DNA of 64,000 bases from Epiperipatus broadwayi (lineage: Eukaryota > Onychophora > Udeonychophora > Euonychophora > Peripatidae), in assembly GCA_028023455.1 (NCBI GenBank), contig JAQFVV010000283.1:949501-1013500 (forward strand), read 5' to 3'. How positions within the stretch are numbered: position 1 is the stretch's first letter; every line of letters starts with the position of its first letter. The notes beneath the pieces were generated by a model. It worked only from the letters and a program-made list of their open reading frames with translations. It searched no databases and was not told where the DNA came from. A program made the translations under genes and the position numbers. This document shows, in pieces, positions 1 through 13,300 of this stretch.

Positions 1-235
1 GTTGGATTGGAGTGAAGCCTGTCCATTAAAGTATGGAGATTTGCTATCTTAATATAAACTGTGCACTGACTATATATATGTGGTGTGTGTGTGTGTGTGT
101 GGAGATGATAATCTGGACCAAATTAATGAGTGCTGGTTTAGTATGAAATACGTATATGGCTGTGTAAACATTATTCCAATTAGAGCTACATTGAAAGATA
201 CTGCTTAAAGGTAACTGGTATAATATAGATTATAA
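1..235 (+). repeat. Family B repeat, copy 1: decayed hammerhead plus tRNA-like segment
   Basis: This stretch aligns by eye with 43,385-43,620: the same order of a segment reading ggagatttgctat, a segment reading ctggaccaa, a CTGATGA-like box, GAAATAC, and then a degenerate segment resembling the tRNA-like tail of the other copies. At 110-160 the hammerhead parts are stem I 5' strand (atctggaccaa), a mutated box (attaatga at 122-129), a 15-nt stem-loop II (130-144), GAAA (145-148) and a self-complementary stem III (atac/gtat). The C of the CUGAUGA box is lost and the closing stem I strand is one base short, so this copy should be inactive. A (GT)n run at about 82-101 lies inside it. No protein is encoded. 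Confidence 0.6.
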
Positions 236-242
236 TTTTCTA

Positions 243-337
243 TTTTTTTTTTCATATGTCAAAGTGTTGCTGTGAAGTGAACCCAGGCCAGCTGCTTGGA
301 AGGCAGCTATGCTAACCACTAGGCCATCAACACTTGA
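243..337 (-). repeat. tRNA-Gly(UCC)-derived SINE or retropseudogene
   Basis: On the minus strand 334-263 is a 72-nt cloverleaf-like sequence. The acceptor stem AGTGTTG/CAACACT pairs perfectly, the D-arm reads GGCCTAGTGGTTAGC, and the anticodon arm is GCTGC-CTTCCAA-GCAGC, which contains the TCC anticodon typical of tRNA-Gly. The T-arm is partly decayed (TTCACTT loop instead of TTCGANN). It is followed by TTGACATATG and a 10-nt poly(A), as expected of a SINE rather than a tRNA gene. The 8-bp direct repeat aattttct at 234-241 and 339-346 is a possible target-site duplication. The GACATATG tail recurs in the SINE at 18.9 kb. Confidence 0.7.
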
Positions 338-654
338 CAAATTTTCTGTTATTATCTGTAATTATTTTCAAAAATACAATTTGTACATACTATAATGTCC
401 TCTATTCACAAAACATAAAACTAATATTTAAAACTATAATCATAATATACCTTCATTAAATATGAAAGTACACAAATTATTAACAATCAATAAAATAAGA
501 TAAATTATAAATCCACATAATGTGAAATAATTATTGATATAAATGTTATACAAATGTAATATACATTCATAAATTAATGCTACATACTTTTTGGACAATT
601 ATTTCAGTAAACCGAAAAGAAATACCTTACAAAATGAAAATATAAGAATAGTAG

Positions 655-2038
655 TGAATGATTTTTCATCTTTATTCAATTTAAATGTTGAAGATGGTAT
701 TTATAGTAAGTGATAATTTTAGTTATGAGAAATTAATTAATGTTAATAAGGAAACTTTAAATATTAATCAGATATCTATAGAGAATTCTTTCATCTCTTG
801 CACAATTTAAAGACAAAAGAAATGGTGGGATAGATAACATACCCTCATTTATTTACAAAGGATGTGGACAATTATTGGCTCCTGCATCTCTGAAGTCTAA
901 TACTTATCCTTCTTTATGGAAAGAAACAAAAGTGACACCAATACACAAGAGGGAGTCTAAAAGAAAGATTGAGAATTATAGACCTATATTCCTAGTTTGT
1001 ATTACAGCTAAAATCATTGATAAATGTCTTCTTAAACATTTATCTAATAATCTTTCCAAATGGCTACTTAATTATCAGCATAAATTTATACCAGGAAAGT
1101 TAATATAAATTTAATTACAATAAATGATAAAATAACACAAAATGTTGATCAGCAGACACAATTAGATGTTATATATGTGGATTTAAGAAAAATTTCTGAT
1201 AGAGTGAGTCATGGAGATTTGTCATTAAAGTTAGCTGCATATGGATTATCTAAAAATTTGATTAAACTTTTTAAATCTTATTCATTGAATAGACCTCATT
1301 ATATTTTCTTTAATAATGAATGGTCAAATTGTATTTATTCTATATATGGAGTGTGACAAGATAGGATATTACATTCTTATTTATTTGTAATAATTGCTTC
1401 AGATTTGCATTGTTTTGTGGATAGTAAGAATATTCTTTGTTATGTTGTTGATATTCAAATATTTAAAACAATTTATAGTTCATCACATCATTTAGAGTTG
1501 CAAGATATGTTAGAATGTCTACATAGGTGGTGTATTAAAAAAGGTATGATTATAAATACTAGCAAATTTAAAATTGTAACATTTACTAGAAAATCTGGAA
1601 AAGTTTATATAATTATGCATTAAATAATAAGCATATTTCCCGAGATATTAGTCATAAAGATTTGGGAATAATTTTCTCTGCTAATGTATTGTTTACAGAG
1701 TATGTTTCATATAGTGTGACAAAAGCACATAAAGTATTAGGTCCTATTTTGGGGATAAATAATAATATTGATTAAAGTACTATATTGATGTTATTTACAA
1801 TGTTAGTGATTCAAGTACTTCATTATGGAATTATATGGAATGTTGATACAATTTTGCATATTACTATGATTCAAAATGTTAACCATAAATTTCAAAAACG
1901 GATAATACTTAAAAAGAAATCAGGAAATTTAATAAGTTGTTTAATTATGGACTTGTTAGTGACATGTTAATATTGCTAGATTTTTGTAATAAATATTTCA
2001 AGAACATTGATATTTTTCATTTGTCAAATATTAGCTTT
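655..2038 (+). pseudogene. Broken LINE reverse transcriptase (Jockey/CR1-type)
   Basis: Relic of the reverse transcriptase of a non-LTR retrotransposon, readable in several frames. The piece at about 810-1108 shows the RT N-terminal pattern KRNGGIDNIPSF, then SLWKETKVTPIHK and IENYRPI. Next come the D-rich block VIYVDLRKISDRV (about 1165-1205) and the catalytic region, mutated from the usual FADD to YVVDIQIF (about 1440-1465). After it come NTSKFKIVTF and KDLGIIFSANVLF, followed by a C-terminal piece ending near 2038. At least four frame breaks or stops separate the pieces, so no protein is made. The endonuclease domain expected upstream is not recognisable. It ends just before a long (TTA)n array that may derive from its 3' tail. 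Clade assignment is inference. Confidence 0.75.
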
Positions 2039-2136
2039 AAAAAAGCAATCTAACAGTAATTGAGTTATAATAACAATCAAATGTAAACTTTTTTGGTCTT
2101 TGTTGTACTGTATGTTTACATGTTAATAAGCATTGA

Positions 2137-2340
<204 letters not shown>

Positions 2341-2636
2341 GTGTTGTTGTTCTTGTTGTTGTTATTATTATTATTAGCTTTCAAAGAACTTTACTCAACA
2401 AAGCATAAAAGATTACATCATTTCTTTTTTATTCATAGTATAACTTGGGGTTGTTTTTGTCCAGTAATAATTATTCACTTTCTATGATGTCACACCATTT
2501 TAGAATCCTGGCATGACTAATCCATGCCAAGTTTGTACACATTACCATCTTTTTACATATATAAGCATCACCAAGTTGTAAAACATGCTGACCTGTGTGA
2601 TTTTGTGCTTTTTCGTTTAAGTGATTTTGTGCTACT

Positions 2637-3377
2637 AAAATGGAGAGATATATTCATAACGGAAAAAGAAAAAAGCACATTGTGATACTAAATAAAAACA
2701 GGTAGATGTGAGTTTTTAATATGATACTTTTTGTGAGTTTTTATTTTGGCACTTTGTGCCATCAAAAACTTCCTTTCTCCTCCCAACATAATATGGCACT
2801 TTGTGCCATCATAAACACCCAGCACATGTAATACCAAAATAAACATATAAACTTTTATCTCTCACACCATTTGTAAGTAATACAATTTTATATTTAAAAA
2901 TACATTTACAGCTAAAACTTTATATATTTGTGATTTTTTTTATTAGCTGAAACTTTATACATGTTTTATTTTTTTTAAAAAAAAAAAAAATTAAATATAA
3001 GGCTAAAGTTACAATTCATCATTTTTAGAGAAAGTTAAAAGTTTCTCTTACAGTTCATCATTTTTTTAGGTTAAAACATGTAAATTTAAAACATGGTTAC
3101 AGCTCGCTATTTAAAAAATGTTTCAAGGTTCTTTTTCATATTTTTCCTTTTTTCATAATGAATATATTTCTCCATCATCGAAAATATTTTTTTTTAGATT
3201 TGAAGTTTGGTATTACACATGCTGAGTGTGAATGTTTATGGTGGCATAAAGTGCCTATAATGGCAGGAGGGAGAAAGATGACTTTGATGGTATAAAATGC
3301 CATAATAAAATGTCCCATAAATATTAAAACCTCACAATGTGTTTTTTCTTTTTCCATAATGAATGTAACTCCATTTT
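2637..3377. repeat. Foldback (inverted repeat) element, 741 bp
   Basis: The left arm (2637-2850) and right arm (about 3140-3377) are imperfect reverse complements. The ends aaaatggagagatatattcat and atgaatgtaactccatttt pair, and the inner part contains the self-complementary motif GGCACTTTGTGCC in the left arm at about 2748 and 2794, with partners TGGCATAAAGTGCC and GGTATAAAATGCC in the right arm. The loop is AT-rich and noncoding. No target-site duplication is clear. It is a MITE-like or foldback element of unknown superfamily. Confidence 0.6.
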
Positions 3378-3410
3378 TTTTTTAGATTTGAAGTTTGATA
3401 TTACACATGG

Positions 3411-3580
3411 TATGACATATTACTCTGGTCACATATTCTTCTGAGTTTGTGATGTGTTTAAAATAAAACCTCCATGAGATCTGTGGACAAATTTTATTAT
3501 TAAGTTTATCCACACATTCTTGGAGGTATTATTTTAAATATATAAACTTAAAATAATACATACCAGAGTAAAATGTCATA
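3411..3580. repeat. Short hairpin repeat, 170 bp
   Basis: The ends tatgacatattactctggt and accagagtaaaatgtcata are reverse complements. Inside, aaaataaaacctcca pairs with tggaggtattatttt. The whole stretch folds into one imperfect hairpin. Size and shape fit a small MITE; no coding capacity. Confidence 0.6.
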
Positions 3581-4914
3581 GTGGAAATAATAACAAAGTA
3601 CCCCAAAACTTTTGTTTTTGTTCATATCTGCTTTTTCTTTATATTTTATATATACATATATGCACACAGACTATTATATTGTTGAATGCCATGAACCATA
3701 ATCATCTCAGTACATTAAATAAAGAATTGAAACTATTATTATTGTTTGTTTCTGATTGTTTACAAAATATATAAAACATCAATTACTTTTTCATCTTCTT
3801 AATTTATATTTTATTGCTATCTGATTATGGTGGTATACCTATAGCAGCACCAATTTTATTTATTAATACATAAATAATATTCTTTCCTTTTGCCTTCCAT
3901 TGTTATAATCTTTTATAGTAATATAATTAAAATATTGTATATCCAAACAATAGCACAAACAGCAAATTTTAAGGACTAAGCCTGGTGTCAATAGCTTGAA
4001 TTAAAAATATCTCAATAATCACTTTTAAAATGTGATATTGCATAGTGTCAAACATTTGTTAAAAAGATGAATGAGGTTGTATCTGGAAGGATGGCAGATA
4101 AAACAGACTTTAAGTATCTTACTGCAGACTTAGATTCTTCACCATATTTTTTCAGATATGCATAAATGAGGACAATAAATGAGGACAATTTTCTTCCAAT
4201 TAATTAGAATCTGAATGGAGAAGGGTTGCACTTTTCCCTTTTATTTTATTTTCTAGAAGCATATTAGATACATATTTATTGGATGGGTAAATTAAAATTT
4301 TGCTATATTTGAACCCTGGTCAAAATTCATGCCATCGTGAGTATGAGAATTTATGTTTATCATAAATTGCTCTTTTTTTAATATATAAAAATTATAACAA
4401 AACCATCTCCTGCTTATATAATGCAGTAGAAAACTGGCAGACCATCAGATTAAGATTCATGGATCATGGTCCAACATTATGACTTTCTGTGATTTAGACC
4501 TCTTATGGACTATTGGGCAACAACTCTTTGATTTTTATTCTGTCCTGCATGGTATGGTGCAATGATAGAATGGAAGGGTCTGGAGGACAAGGTCTGTGGA
4601 TCACAGATCCATTCTATCATTTCCAGAGTTGCTTTGTATGGTATGGTAACAATTGTAAATTGATGGACTCTGGAAATCCACAGTTCACACCCATATCTAT
4701 CACTTCTGGTCTTCAAACATCAATTCTTAAACAATCAAGATCACCAATTCTTTTTTTACCTATTGTTTTTATTGTAATGTTAATACCATTGGTATAATTT
4801 TAATCATAAAATTTTGCATTCATTTATCGATCATATTCACAAGAATATTTAGAGATCTAAATCAATCTATCATTGCTATCGTTATAATGTGTGTCATCTC
4901 TAACATGAACCATA

Positions 4915-5725
4915 GAAACAAAGACAGGATCAAGGAATTACATTTTTAGATCTATATTTTCAGAGGCAGCTTAATTTGTTGAACTACAGAATATTAAAGT
5001 CAATAAACATAAGAGGAATGATCTATCCCAACTCACTAATTTCTATGTCACACAAATATGCTGGACTTAAGGGTTTTTTATACATGAATTTTAAGTTGTG
5101 TAAATTTGAGACAGATAGAAAAAAGAATATAGATGCAAATGTCAATAACTTACAAAATCCACAACATAATATTAATAAAATTCTTAATACGATCAATAGA
5201 TTTTATAATAAACTAAAAAAACCCACAGCTTCAACCTAAGGAGACTAAAAAATTGCTAAGCCTTCTATACATCCTGACAGTCTCTCAGAAATTAAAGACT
5301 TTGCTCTGAAAAATATAACATAAGCTTTTGAACTCCACCATCACTAGACAAACTGTTTGGCATTTCAAAAAACAAACTGCCCATGAAATTAGCTGATCAA
5401 TCTACAAAATTCAATGCAACCAAACTATATGTAAGTTTGATTATTATGGGGAATCGAGGACTAATCTCTCAATGAGACTAGCCCAGCCTAAATACCTATG
5501 TAATAGATCATATAAGAGTAGTGAATACTTTTCAATATTTATGGACCATGAATAAAATTTTGGCCATAAATTTGATTTGTCTAGACCTGTAATTGTATGA
5601 ACTAAGAGAGAAAACAGAAAATGAAAGATTAAAGAGGCTTGATCAATAGCAAAAGACCAATACTCAATGAACCTAAAAGATACAAGAATCCCCTTCTTGA
5701 AGAAGTGGGTTCTTTGTAGGGATTA
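4915..5725 (+). pseudogene. Decayed Penelope-like element: RT C-terminus plus GIY-YIG endonuclease
   Basis: Translated pieces in different frames line up with the C-terminal half of Penelope-like proteins. Order: an RT thumb-region segment (LNYRILKSINIRGM, then GLKGFLYMNFKLCKFETDRK, about 4980-5120); the linker HPDSLSEIKDFALKNI (about 5270-5320); then a GIY-YIG-like domain with YKIQC (about 5400-5415), DYYGESRTNLSMRL (about 5440-5480), and a tail resembling the family's KKN.SMNLKD ending (about 5650-5690, read as AKDQYSMNLKDTRI). Stops and frameshifts occur throughout, so it is dead. The catalytic YIDD block and everything upstream are not recognisable. The assignment rests on the same order of landmarks seen in the better preserved element at 17.4-18.5 kb. 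Confidence 0.6.
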
Positions 5726-7020
5726 AATATCTTTGAATATTAAATAAATAAATTTAAATATTTTTAAATATTAAAAATAATTATCAAGCATACATAAAAG
5801 CACTGAACACTAAAGAAATGATATTGCTAAGATTATGACCAAGCTACGTTTAAACTATGTAGGCTATCTTTTCTGTACGAATATCCAGAACATTTATGTG
5901 AATATTACAGTTATTCAGAAAAAAGAAAAATAATTTACAAACTAGCTGAGTTTTGTTTTAATTCGATAAATTATTATAAATTTATTTAGTACTTTAGTAA
6001 ATGCTGGGAATAGTTTTAATGCTAATATATTTTCATTTAATCCTTTCAATTCTCTGAACATTTTTTGTCTCTTAGACTCTCCTTTTTAAATAATCACATG
6101 CAATGAAATGTAAAATCCCATTTGATTTACTTTCACAGAAGCCTTATTGCTAATACTTGTATCTATTATGATGTTATATCTGCAAACCATCTGTAACTAC
6201 ACATTGCTTTCAGAGATGTTTTCTATTATATCCTCAGAAGCTTTTTGAAAGCTTCAGATCCAGTCTTTGGAAGATTTTGTAATAACACTTTATGATGTGA
6301 TCCAGTTTTGTGATTTTGATTAGTCATCTATCTGAACAGACTTCTTTAGCAGTAAAGCCAGACTAGTTACGAACTTCATTTAGGAAATACTGGGCAAGTG
6401 CAGCATTTATTGTTATACTGGACTTCCAACTGTATTTTGTAAACTATAATTTTTCATCTTGTAGATGAAGCAATTCCTTGAGGTATATCTTAGGTGTGGT
6501 AATCATTGTTTCTACAGGCTAGCACAGTTGATAATCTGCCTGTTTATAATTTCCCTAATTGCATAGAATGAAATGGTAACCTTTTTCAATATTTTTATAG
6601 ACTTCAGACAGAAATAACTTGTTCTGTAATATTAACTTGGATGTTGTGGGATAATCTGTAATTTCAAACTCATATGTGTCACAAATTCCCCCAAACTTTA
6701 CAAGTACATAAATTTTAAATCACTTTAATTATATGTTTTGTTTATACAAAGAATTTAATTTTTTCAAGTGCATAGGGCATATTTTAGAGTGATTAAAACT
6801 CACTTTGTTATCATAATTTTTAGTTATAGTTATATGCTGGATTAATTTCATATCTACTTGAGTTATTAACTATTTTCTATAAAAAAAATTCAGCCTTTAT
6901 ATTTTTTCAAACACATGCAACTGGGATAAAACACAGGTTAGTTTAAACCCTAGCATGAAAATTGAACCATTCACTTTTAGGTTTGTGAATCTTTAATTTA
7001 AAATGACACACTAATTAATT
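5726..7020. other. AT-rich intergenic DNA, nothing recognised
   Basis: I see no coding pattern, tRNA-like element or clear repeat here beyond short A/T runs. Confidence 0.4.
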
Positions 7021-7113
7021 AAGCTATTGCCACAAGGTTGGTTAAATTATTATGTTAAATTCAGTATCTTTACGAATTTATGGGTCACTGGTTCAATTCC
7101 TGTGTTAACACTG
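7021..7113 (+). repeat. tRNA-like SINE fragment
   Basis: A D-arm-like stretch (aaggttggttaaa, about 7034-7046) is followed about 40 nt later by ggttcaattcc (7090-7100), one base from the pol III B box GGTTCGATTCC. The D-arm-like part resembles ggctcagttggttaaa in the tRNA-like segment at 46,050-46,165. No poly(A) tail or target duplication is clear. Confidence 0.45.
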
Positions 7114-7721
7114 TTATTAATTTTGTCAATATCATTTTTAAAAAAATAGGAACATAATATTTAAAACATTGTTTTATATACTAAATTCATTATCATTCAT
7201 ACTTGAATATATTTGAAAAAAGATAAATAAAGTTCGAATATTTCTAAACAAAACATTCTACAATCCGACGTACAACTACACATGAAATTCTACAAACAAT
7301 TTTATTTTTACTTTTTTTAAAACTAAAACGAAAGAAAAAAACATTCTCTAGCAATAATTTTTTTTGTTTATGGTTGTTTTAACTTAGTGTAATTTCTTTG
7401 GATAACGTTGCATTAGCTTAACACTAATCATTTGGGTTGCCAGCCTTATTAGCAAAATGGTATTATAACAACTGCCCCAGTTTTGTTCTGCCTCGGGGAA
7501 TATACAAAGGCATTTAATATGTTTAATTAGTCAATAATAATACATCAGGGTTTAACTTTGTTATTTTGCATTCCTAGAAAATATGTTGTGTTTATAGTTG
7601 ACAGGCATTAATTTATAATAGTTGTCATAACTAGGATTAGAAGTCATCAGTGATTCAAATTCTTATTTTTCTAAATGCTTGATCACCGTGTTGAACTTTA
7701 TATTTTATTTTAATCATTATG

Positions 7722-8375
7722 TAGATACTTTTAAGACAAGATTTAACCTGTATCGTATGTGCCTTGAAATTTATAATAGTCAAACAATTTCTTTATTTCT
7801 GACAGAGGGATCTCTCAAACCATGACACATGATAACAACTTTTATAAAGATAAGAGTGACCATCTTATATTTAACCTAACTTTCCATTTATATAGGCCAA
7901 TCTGAAGCATCTTGATTTAGAAATGTGAAGCTGTTTTTTTCTCCACTGTTTAAGTCTACTATTTCCTTTAAAAATTAGCCTTCATAAAATCTTGCAATTT
8001 ACAATGAGATAATATTACAATAGTTTATATATTTCCAGTATAAAGATTGTAATAACTTGTAAATCGCAAGATTTCGTGAATGTTAATTTGTAAAGGAAAT
8101 AGTGGACTTGAACAGTGGAATAAAAGAACAGCTTCATGCTCCTAAATCAAGCTGCTTCAGATTAGCCTATATAAGTGGAAAGTTAGGTTAAAGATAAGAT
8201 GGCCACTCTTATCTTTAAAAAGTCACTATCTTGTGTGATGTTTTGAGTGGTCCCTCTATCAGAAAATAAAGATATTGTTTGACTATTATAAATTTCAATG
8301 TGCATATGATACAGATTAAAGGGTGTCTTAAAAGTATTTAATATACTTCCTGTGTGCTTAATAAATAAATACAAC
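7722..8375. repeat. Large foldback element with 13-bp flanking direct repeats
   Basis: Two arms of about 320-340 bp (7722 to about 8025, and about 8045-8375) are reverse complements at roughly 85% by eye, around a spacer of about 20 bp. Matching blocks include cttatatttaacctaactttcc with its inverse at about 8170-8215, and actatttccttta with its inverse at about 8093-8105. The 13-bp direct repeat tttaatcattatg flanks it at 7709-7721 and 8376-8388 and looks like a target-site duplication. That length is more like retroposition or a Penelope-type insertion than a cut-and-paste MITE. No protein is encoded; an open frame at 8183-8374 is just the arm. Confidence 0.7.
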
Positions 8376-8388
8376 TTTAATCATTATG

Positions 8389-10129
8389 TTGTTTTAAAGT
8401 ATTTATTCTAACAGTGTTTGTCTTTTGTCTGTTTACATTTTTCTTTACTATCTTGTTGTTTTAAGATTTAAGTAAATTTAACTTTCGAGCACTTGAATGC
8501 TATTGTAAGAAAAGCTGATCATAAATGCACTTAAAATCTAGCATAGCACTTTTAAGAACTACTATTGGCCTCATATTCATAGCAATGAGATTTACATGGA
8601 TGGGTGTGTGTGCATACATGTAAAACATTTAAGCTGGATTTATTCTTACTTACAAAGTTGAAATTGTTATCTATATGCCAAACTTCTTCAATTTTGTACT
8701 TGGCATCATTTCTCAGCTTCTTTGATCTTGCAGTTGGCATCATTTCCCTCAATGCATGTAGTATTGGCAATTGTGGGCTTGAACATGTGGCCCATTGCAT
8801 TTTAGTGATCGAGGAAAATAGTCTTGTGCCCCAGGTTTTTTATAGCTTTTTAATAAAGAGATAGATATGATATAAAAGCCTGAATCTGATTGCACATGTT
8901 ATTGTGATAAACATTGTTTTCAAGATCTAGTTCTATATATTTGGTGATTGTAGATGTCTTTATAAAAATGGATTGTTAGTTTACTAATTCTATGTTAAGT
9001 TTATATGAAGTTTGAGCTGAAGAAATGACACAGCTTTGTTATGATTCATGAATCTTTACCATCAATGTTAGTCACTCTATTACTAACCTAGACCACATAG
9101 AATGTTCTACTAGTAATCACATTGGTTAATGATTTTATGCTTTAAGTGCTATATATGCATTTTATAGGAACAATCTTAATTTCTCAGGTAAGCCAATTTC
9201 TTGAAACATCTAAACATCTACACAGAAATATAGTCTAATTCTTTTTATATATTTTACTGCAGCCCATTTAATTTTGAATTTTTTATTCCTTTACTAATTT
9301 GACCTGTGCATATATAGTGTTTAACTTATTGATATATCACCATTTGTAGCTCACTTAGTTAACTTACATCCATATTATAACCTAGTAGAACAGATGTGCC
9401 ACATTATAAAAATATATGCATAATAAATTGACCAATTAGTCAATTTATTATGTAAATATAAGCATATTAGGATCAAAAACATCTCCAAATACTGTATATT
9501 AATAGTATTCAAAGCCTCATTGCACATGCTATGCTTGCAAGAATTGATTTGTGTCAACATGGAAACTAAATGATTATGCTGTGTGACTTTGCATGCTATT
9601 AAGATACAAACTTTGAAAATGTCTTCATTTTAAGTATATGTGGAGCCATGAATCACAGGAATGTTTTCAAGTAGGTTGCAATGACAGTCAGAGCACTGAA
9701 GATGATCTATGAAGAGATGAAATACATCATTGCATTTCATGTTAGAACTCATTATCCAGACATGCTAGCATCATAATTTTGCACTCATAGCTAATCTATG
9801 TTATTATGCATTGAATCAGAGATAACACTGTAGTAGCTTGGAGAACAAAACAGTTTAGTTTTTCACTGTACAATACTGTTTACATTTAATTAATATTTTA
9901 TGCTGTAAGTTTCTAACATCATATACACAGTATATTATTCCCCCATCTCTAAATGTCAGACTTCCTATACTTATGACTTTGACATCATCCCCTTTAGATA
10001 TGATGGTATTTAAGATTCAAGGGCAGGAATTTTTAAACCTGCAGATCCATGTAATTAATTTGAATTTGATATGGCAATATTTAAAATACAAGTATATTAT
10101 ATATACTGAACTTTAGATGTAATTAGAGA
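8389..10129. other. AT-rich intergenic DNA, nothing firmly recognised
   Basis: Only short, unconvincing open frames occur here (for example 8604-8864 and 9375-9560). No family signature, repeat pair or RNA gene could be supported. Confidence 0.4.
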
Positions 10130-10320
10130 GGATTGGTACACAAACTTTCAAACTTACTTCAGTTATTCATTCTATCTTATAAAATCAATACACATGATCA
10201 CAGACATGTAAAAATGATAAATGATTTTCAACACTCGTCAGTTGGTCCATATGAAATTATGATTTAGATCAACTAAAGAATGCTCGGTTTAGTATGTAAT
10301 CAATTTTGGGAGTCTTTGTT
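10130..10320. repeat. Family B repeat, copy 2: two facing decayed hammerhead motifs
   Basis: On the minus strand 10,252-10,213 reads GGACCAACTGACGAGTGTTG, matching stem I and a one-base variant of CUGAUGA in the 42.9-kb copy. The flanking cacatgatcac segment (10,190-10,202) also matches that copy (42,855-42,865). Immediately to the right, on the plus strand, 10,261-10,312 reads as a second, more decayed hammerhead unit (gatttagatcaactaaagaa, then tgctcggtttagtatg). The two motifs point away from a common centre near 10,256, echoing the inverted arrangement at 42.8-43.6 kb. Both cores are damaged. No protein is encoded. Confidence 0.5.
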
Positions 10321-13300
10321 TTTTCAAACGTCTTAAATCACATATATTATCTATAGATGATATAAAGAATATGATCATGTACCTTTATAATGTACAAACT
10401 TTCAATTGATTACTTTAAAATTAAAATTAAAAGCAAGTTTTTGAAATATAGCTATGTAAAACAAGCTTAAAAGTCTTTAACAAAAAATAAATTTGCTAGC
10501 AATAAATGCAAAAATAATTCTTAATTATGAAATATATTTATTAATGGGTTATTAAATATGACATTTATTTCAGTAAAAATTAATTCACTCGGAAAATATC
10601 TACATTTTTCCTTTTGTAGGAAAGTTAATTTTTCAAATGTAAAATTAATTTTGTTTTAATTGCTGAACATGTGTTAATATATATAAATAGATTTATATCG
10701 TTTCTTTATTTCAGACCGTTCAGAAATTATATGTATATAGATTCTAATGGGAAGATGGGGGTTACCTTATAAAGGCTTATATTGAAGGACCAAACCAAAT
10801 ATAATGGGAACGGGTGGCCTCACTTTTATATCTATATCTAAGAAAATATTATAAAGCATTATTCTAGCTGAAATTAAATAGAAAATATTTAAATCATCCT
10901 TCCAAGCGTTAAGATATTTCAGAAATGTTCTCAATGGATAAAAATAGTCTAAATCTCAACAGCTTCACTCAAAACTACCTTATTGTGAGACTTATGTCGC
11001 AATTTAAAATTGTTGCTAATTTAATTACACACTCTTTGTTTGAATACATCTGAATTACAATATATAATATCGTTTGCAGCATAAGATTCAAGATGTTATT
11101 TTTTGAGTTCGGCTGTTTGAGATTTAAACTTGTATGTATTTTTACAGAAAGTTTTGCTAAAATATCTGGATGTTTGGAAGAATGATTTGAAATTTATGTG
11201 TAAATAAATTTACTTACAGAGGATGAACAAATATTAGGAACAATTACTTATTATACTTAAACTGAATATTCTAACTAACTATGATAGTCATTGTGGGTAT
11301 CCAGCCATATTTCATCATCATCATTCCCATAATACAGGTTCCAAGTATACTATCCCTTGTCACTATAGATATTATTAATTTAAATTGCAGGTTAAGTTTC
11401 CGTATACATAAAGAGAGTTATAGATCCGGTTCAAATCCTTCCCTAGCTTCTTTGATATTTAATCACACCATTAATTCACAACTGACTCAGGCTAATATGG
11501 TTAACGCATCACATGATAATAATTTATTTGATAAAGCAATATGACTTGTCACTTATTTTTAATTAAATAATAATAATAATAATTGTAAAAAAAATCAACA
11601 ACTAACACTTATCTCTTAATGAATAATAATTCTGTAGTGTACTTTTCTCTTACCACTCATATGCAAGGTAGGGACTGATTTTTATCCAATTAACTTTGTG
11701 AAGGGGTGTAATCGTAAACATATGACCCGAGACATATGACAAAGATTTAAGTGGATAATTTCTGGTCTAATGAATAACTGATGATAATTATTAATATACG
11801 TCCATCAAATGGATTGTATCAAATTTATGAAGGGGTAAATTTGATGTTTATCAATTAAACTGTAGTAATTCAATATATATACATACTAAACAATGATAAA
11901 GATATGTCTAAGAGATTGCGATCTGAGCCAACTCATGCATGTTTGTTTAACAAAAAATGGGCATCTTGGGGATCATACATTTTTTTCATGTGACTTTGGT
12001 CATATGTTTATGATTACATCCCTCCACAAGGTGGTAAAAGTGAATAGAAACCATTCTTGCAAAAGAATGGACACTACAAAATTATAATTCATTAAGTGAA
12101 TAATCTCTAATCTAAAGAATCACTAATAAAAATTATTAACAACTATCTTGGTATCGCAATTACGCAGATTGATGTGAGAACTTCATGGAAAAAGGACTAG
12201 CAAGTACTTTTATTTAGTTAGTAAATAAAATTTATTAATACATAGTAATTAGGTTAATCATGAATATTTACAGATATTTACAAACTGCAAAAGTTCATCC
12301 ACAACATGATAACAAAAAATGATAAAATTACAAAAAAACCATTAATAAAAAAAAAATACATTAGAATAAGCATATATATAAAAAAAATGTTGATTACTGT
12401 TATATCTCAACTTCAACTAGTGGATTATTCTGATCCCATCTTATCTTGATTGTATTAAAGATTCATTGCCACAGCCAATAGTTATATGAATAGTAAGGTA
12501 TATCTAATAGCAGAAACAGGCCAATAGGGGTTGATGCTAATAAATTCGGTTGTTTTCATAATGGATTGGAATCTGGTTATAAATAGTCAATCCAGCTAAA
12601 GATAGAAGGATACAAAAAATCATTGTCAGACCTAAATGGCCATACTCACATTAGTACAGGGCTGATAAAGTGAGGCAAGTTTACATTAAAAGTGAAAACT
12701 ACTAGAACATAAACTAAATATGAGGCAAACTGCCGCAGAGCAATTGGTGATACCGTACACATGAGGCAAGCTGTTACAGTACAGTTAAAGGTGTTAGGTA
12801 AATGTAGAAGAGCATGTGAAATTCTTTACAGTGATATCTGCATGGCAACTAAATGCTATACTGTAATGGTCAGATTTGTACATTGCCATAACAAAATCCA
12901 TAGTCCAGGTAAGCCTATCAAAAAGAGATGGTGAGATCCCAAGTCTGACAAACACTAACTCATTCACAAGTACTCCATGATTTAACACCTTATGAATGAC
13001 AATTCTGAGGTTACACATGGGTCTCAATTTAATCTGTGAGTTAACTCCAAACAGGGACAAACATGAGACTCCAGAACTGACTACCCAAAATGGCTAAGTA
13101 AATGATTAATTGAACTCAATAACATGCTAATTAACTAAAGTATAAAGTTAACACTTAAAACTATAATGCATATCATATACATGTAAGATAATAAATGAAT
13201 TGGAATTGGATTGGAGTTTAGACTATGAGAAAAAATAATATGAAATGAATTAAATTTAAAACGATTTATTAATAATTCAAATTAATAAAATGAACAATAA

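Noticed and set aside
4510-4797. Overlapping 94- and 68-codon frames on opposite strands
   Set aside because: The sequence contains short inverted pieces (gatagaatgga/tccattctatc) that open both frames; no protein family is recognisable.
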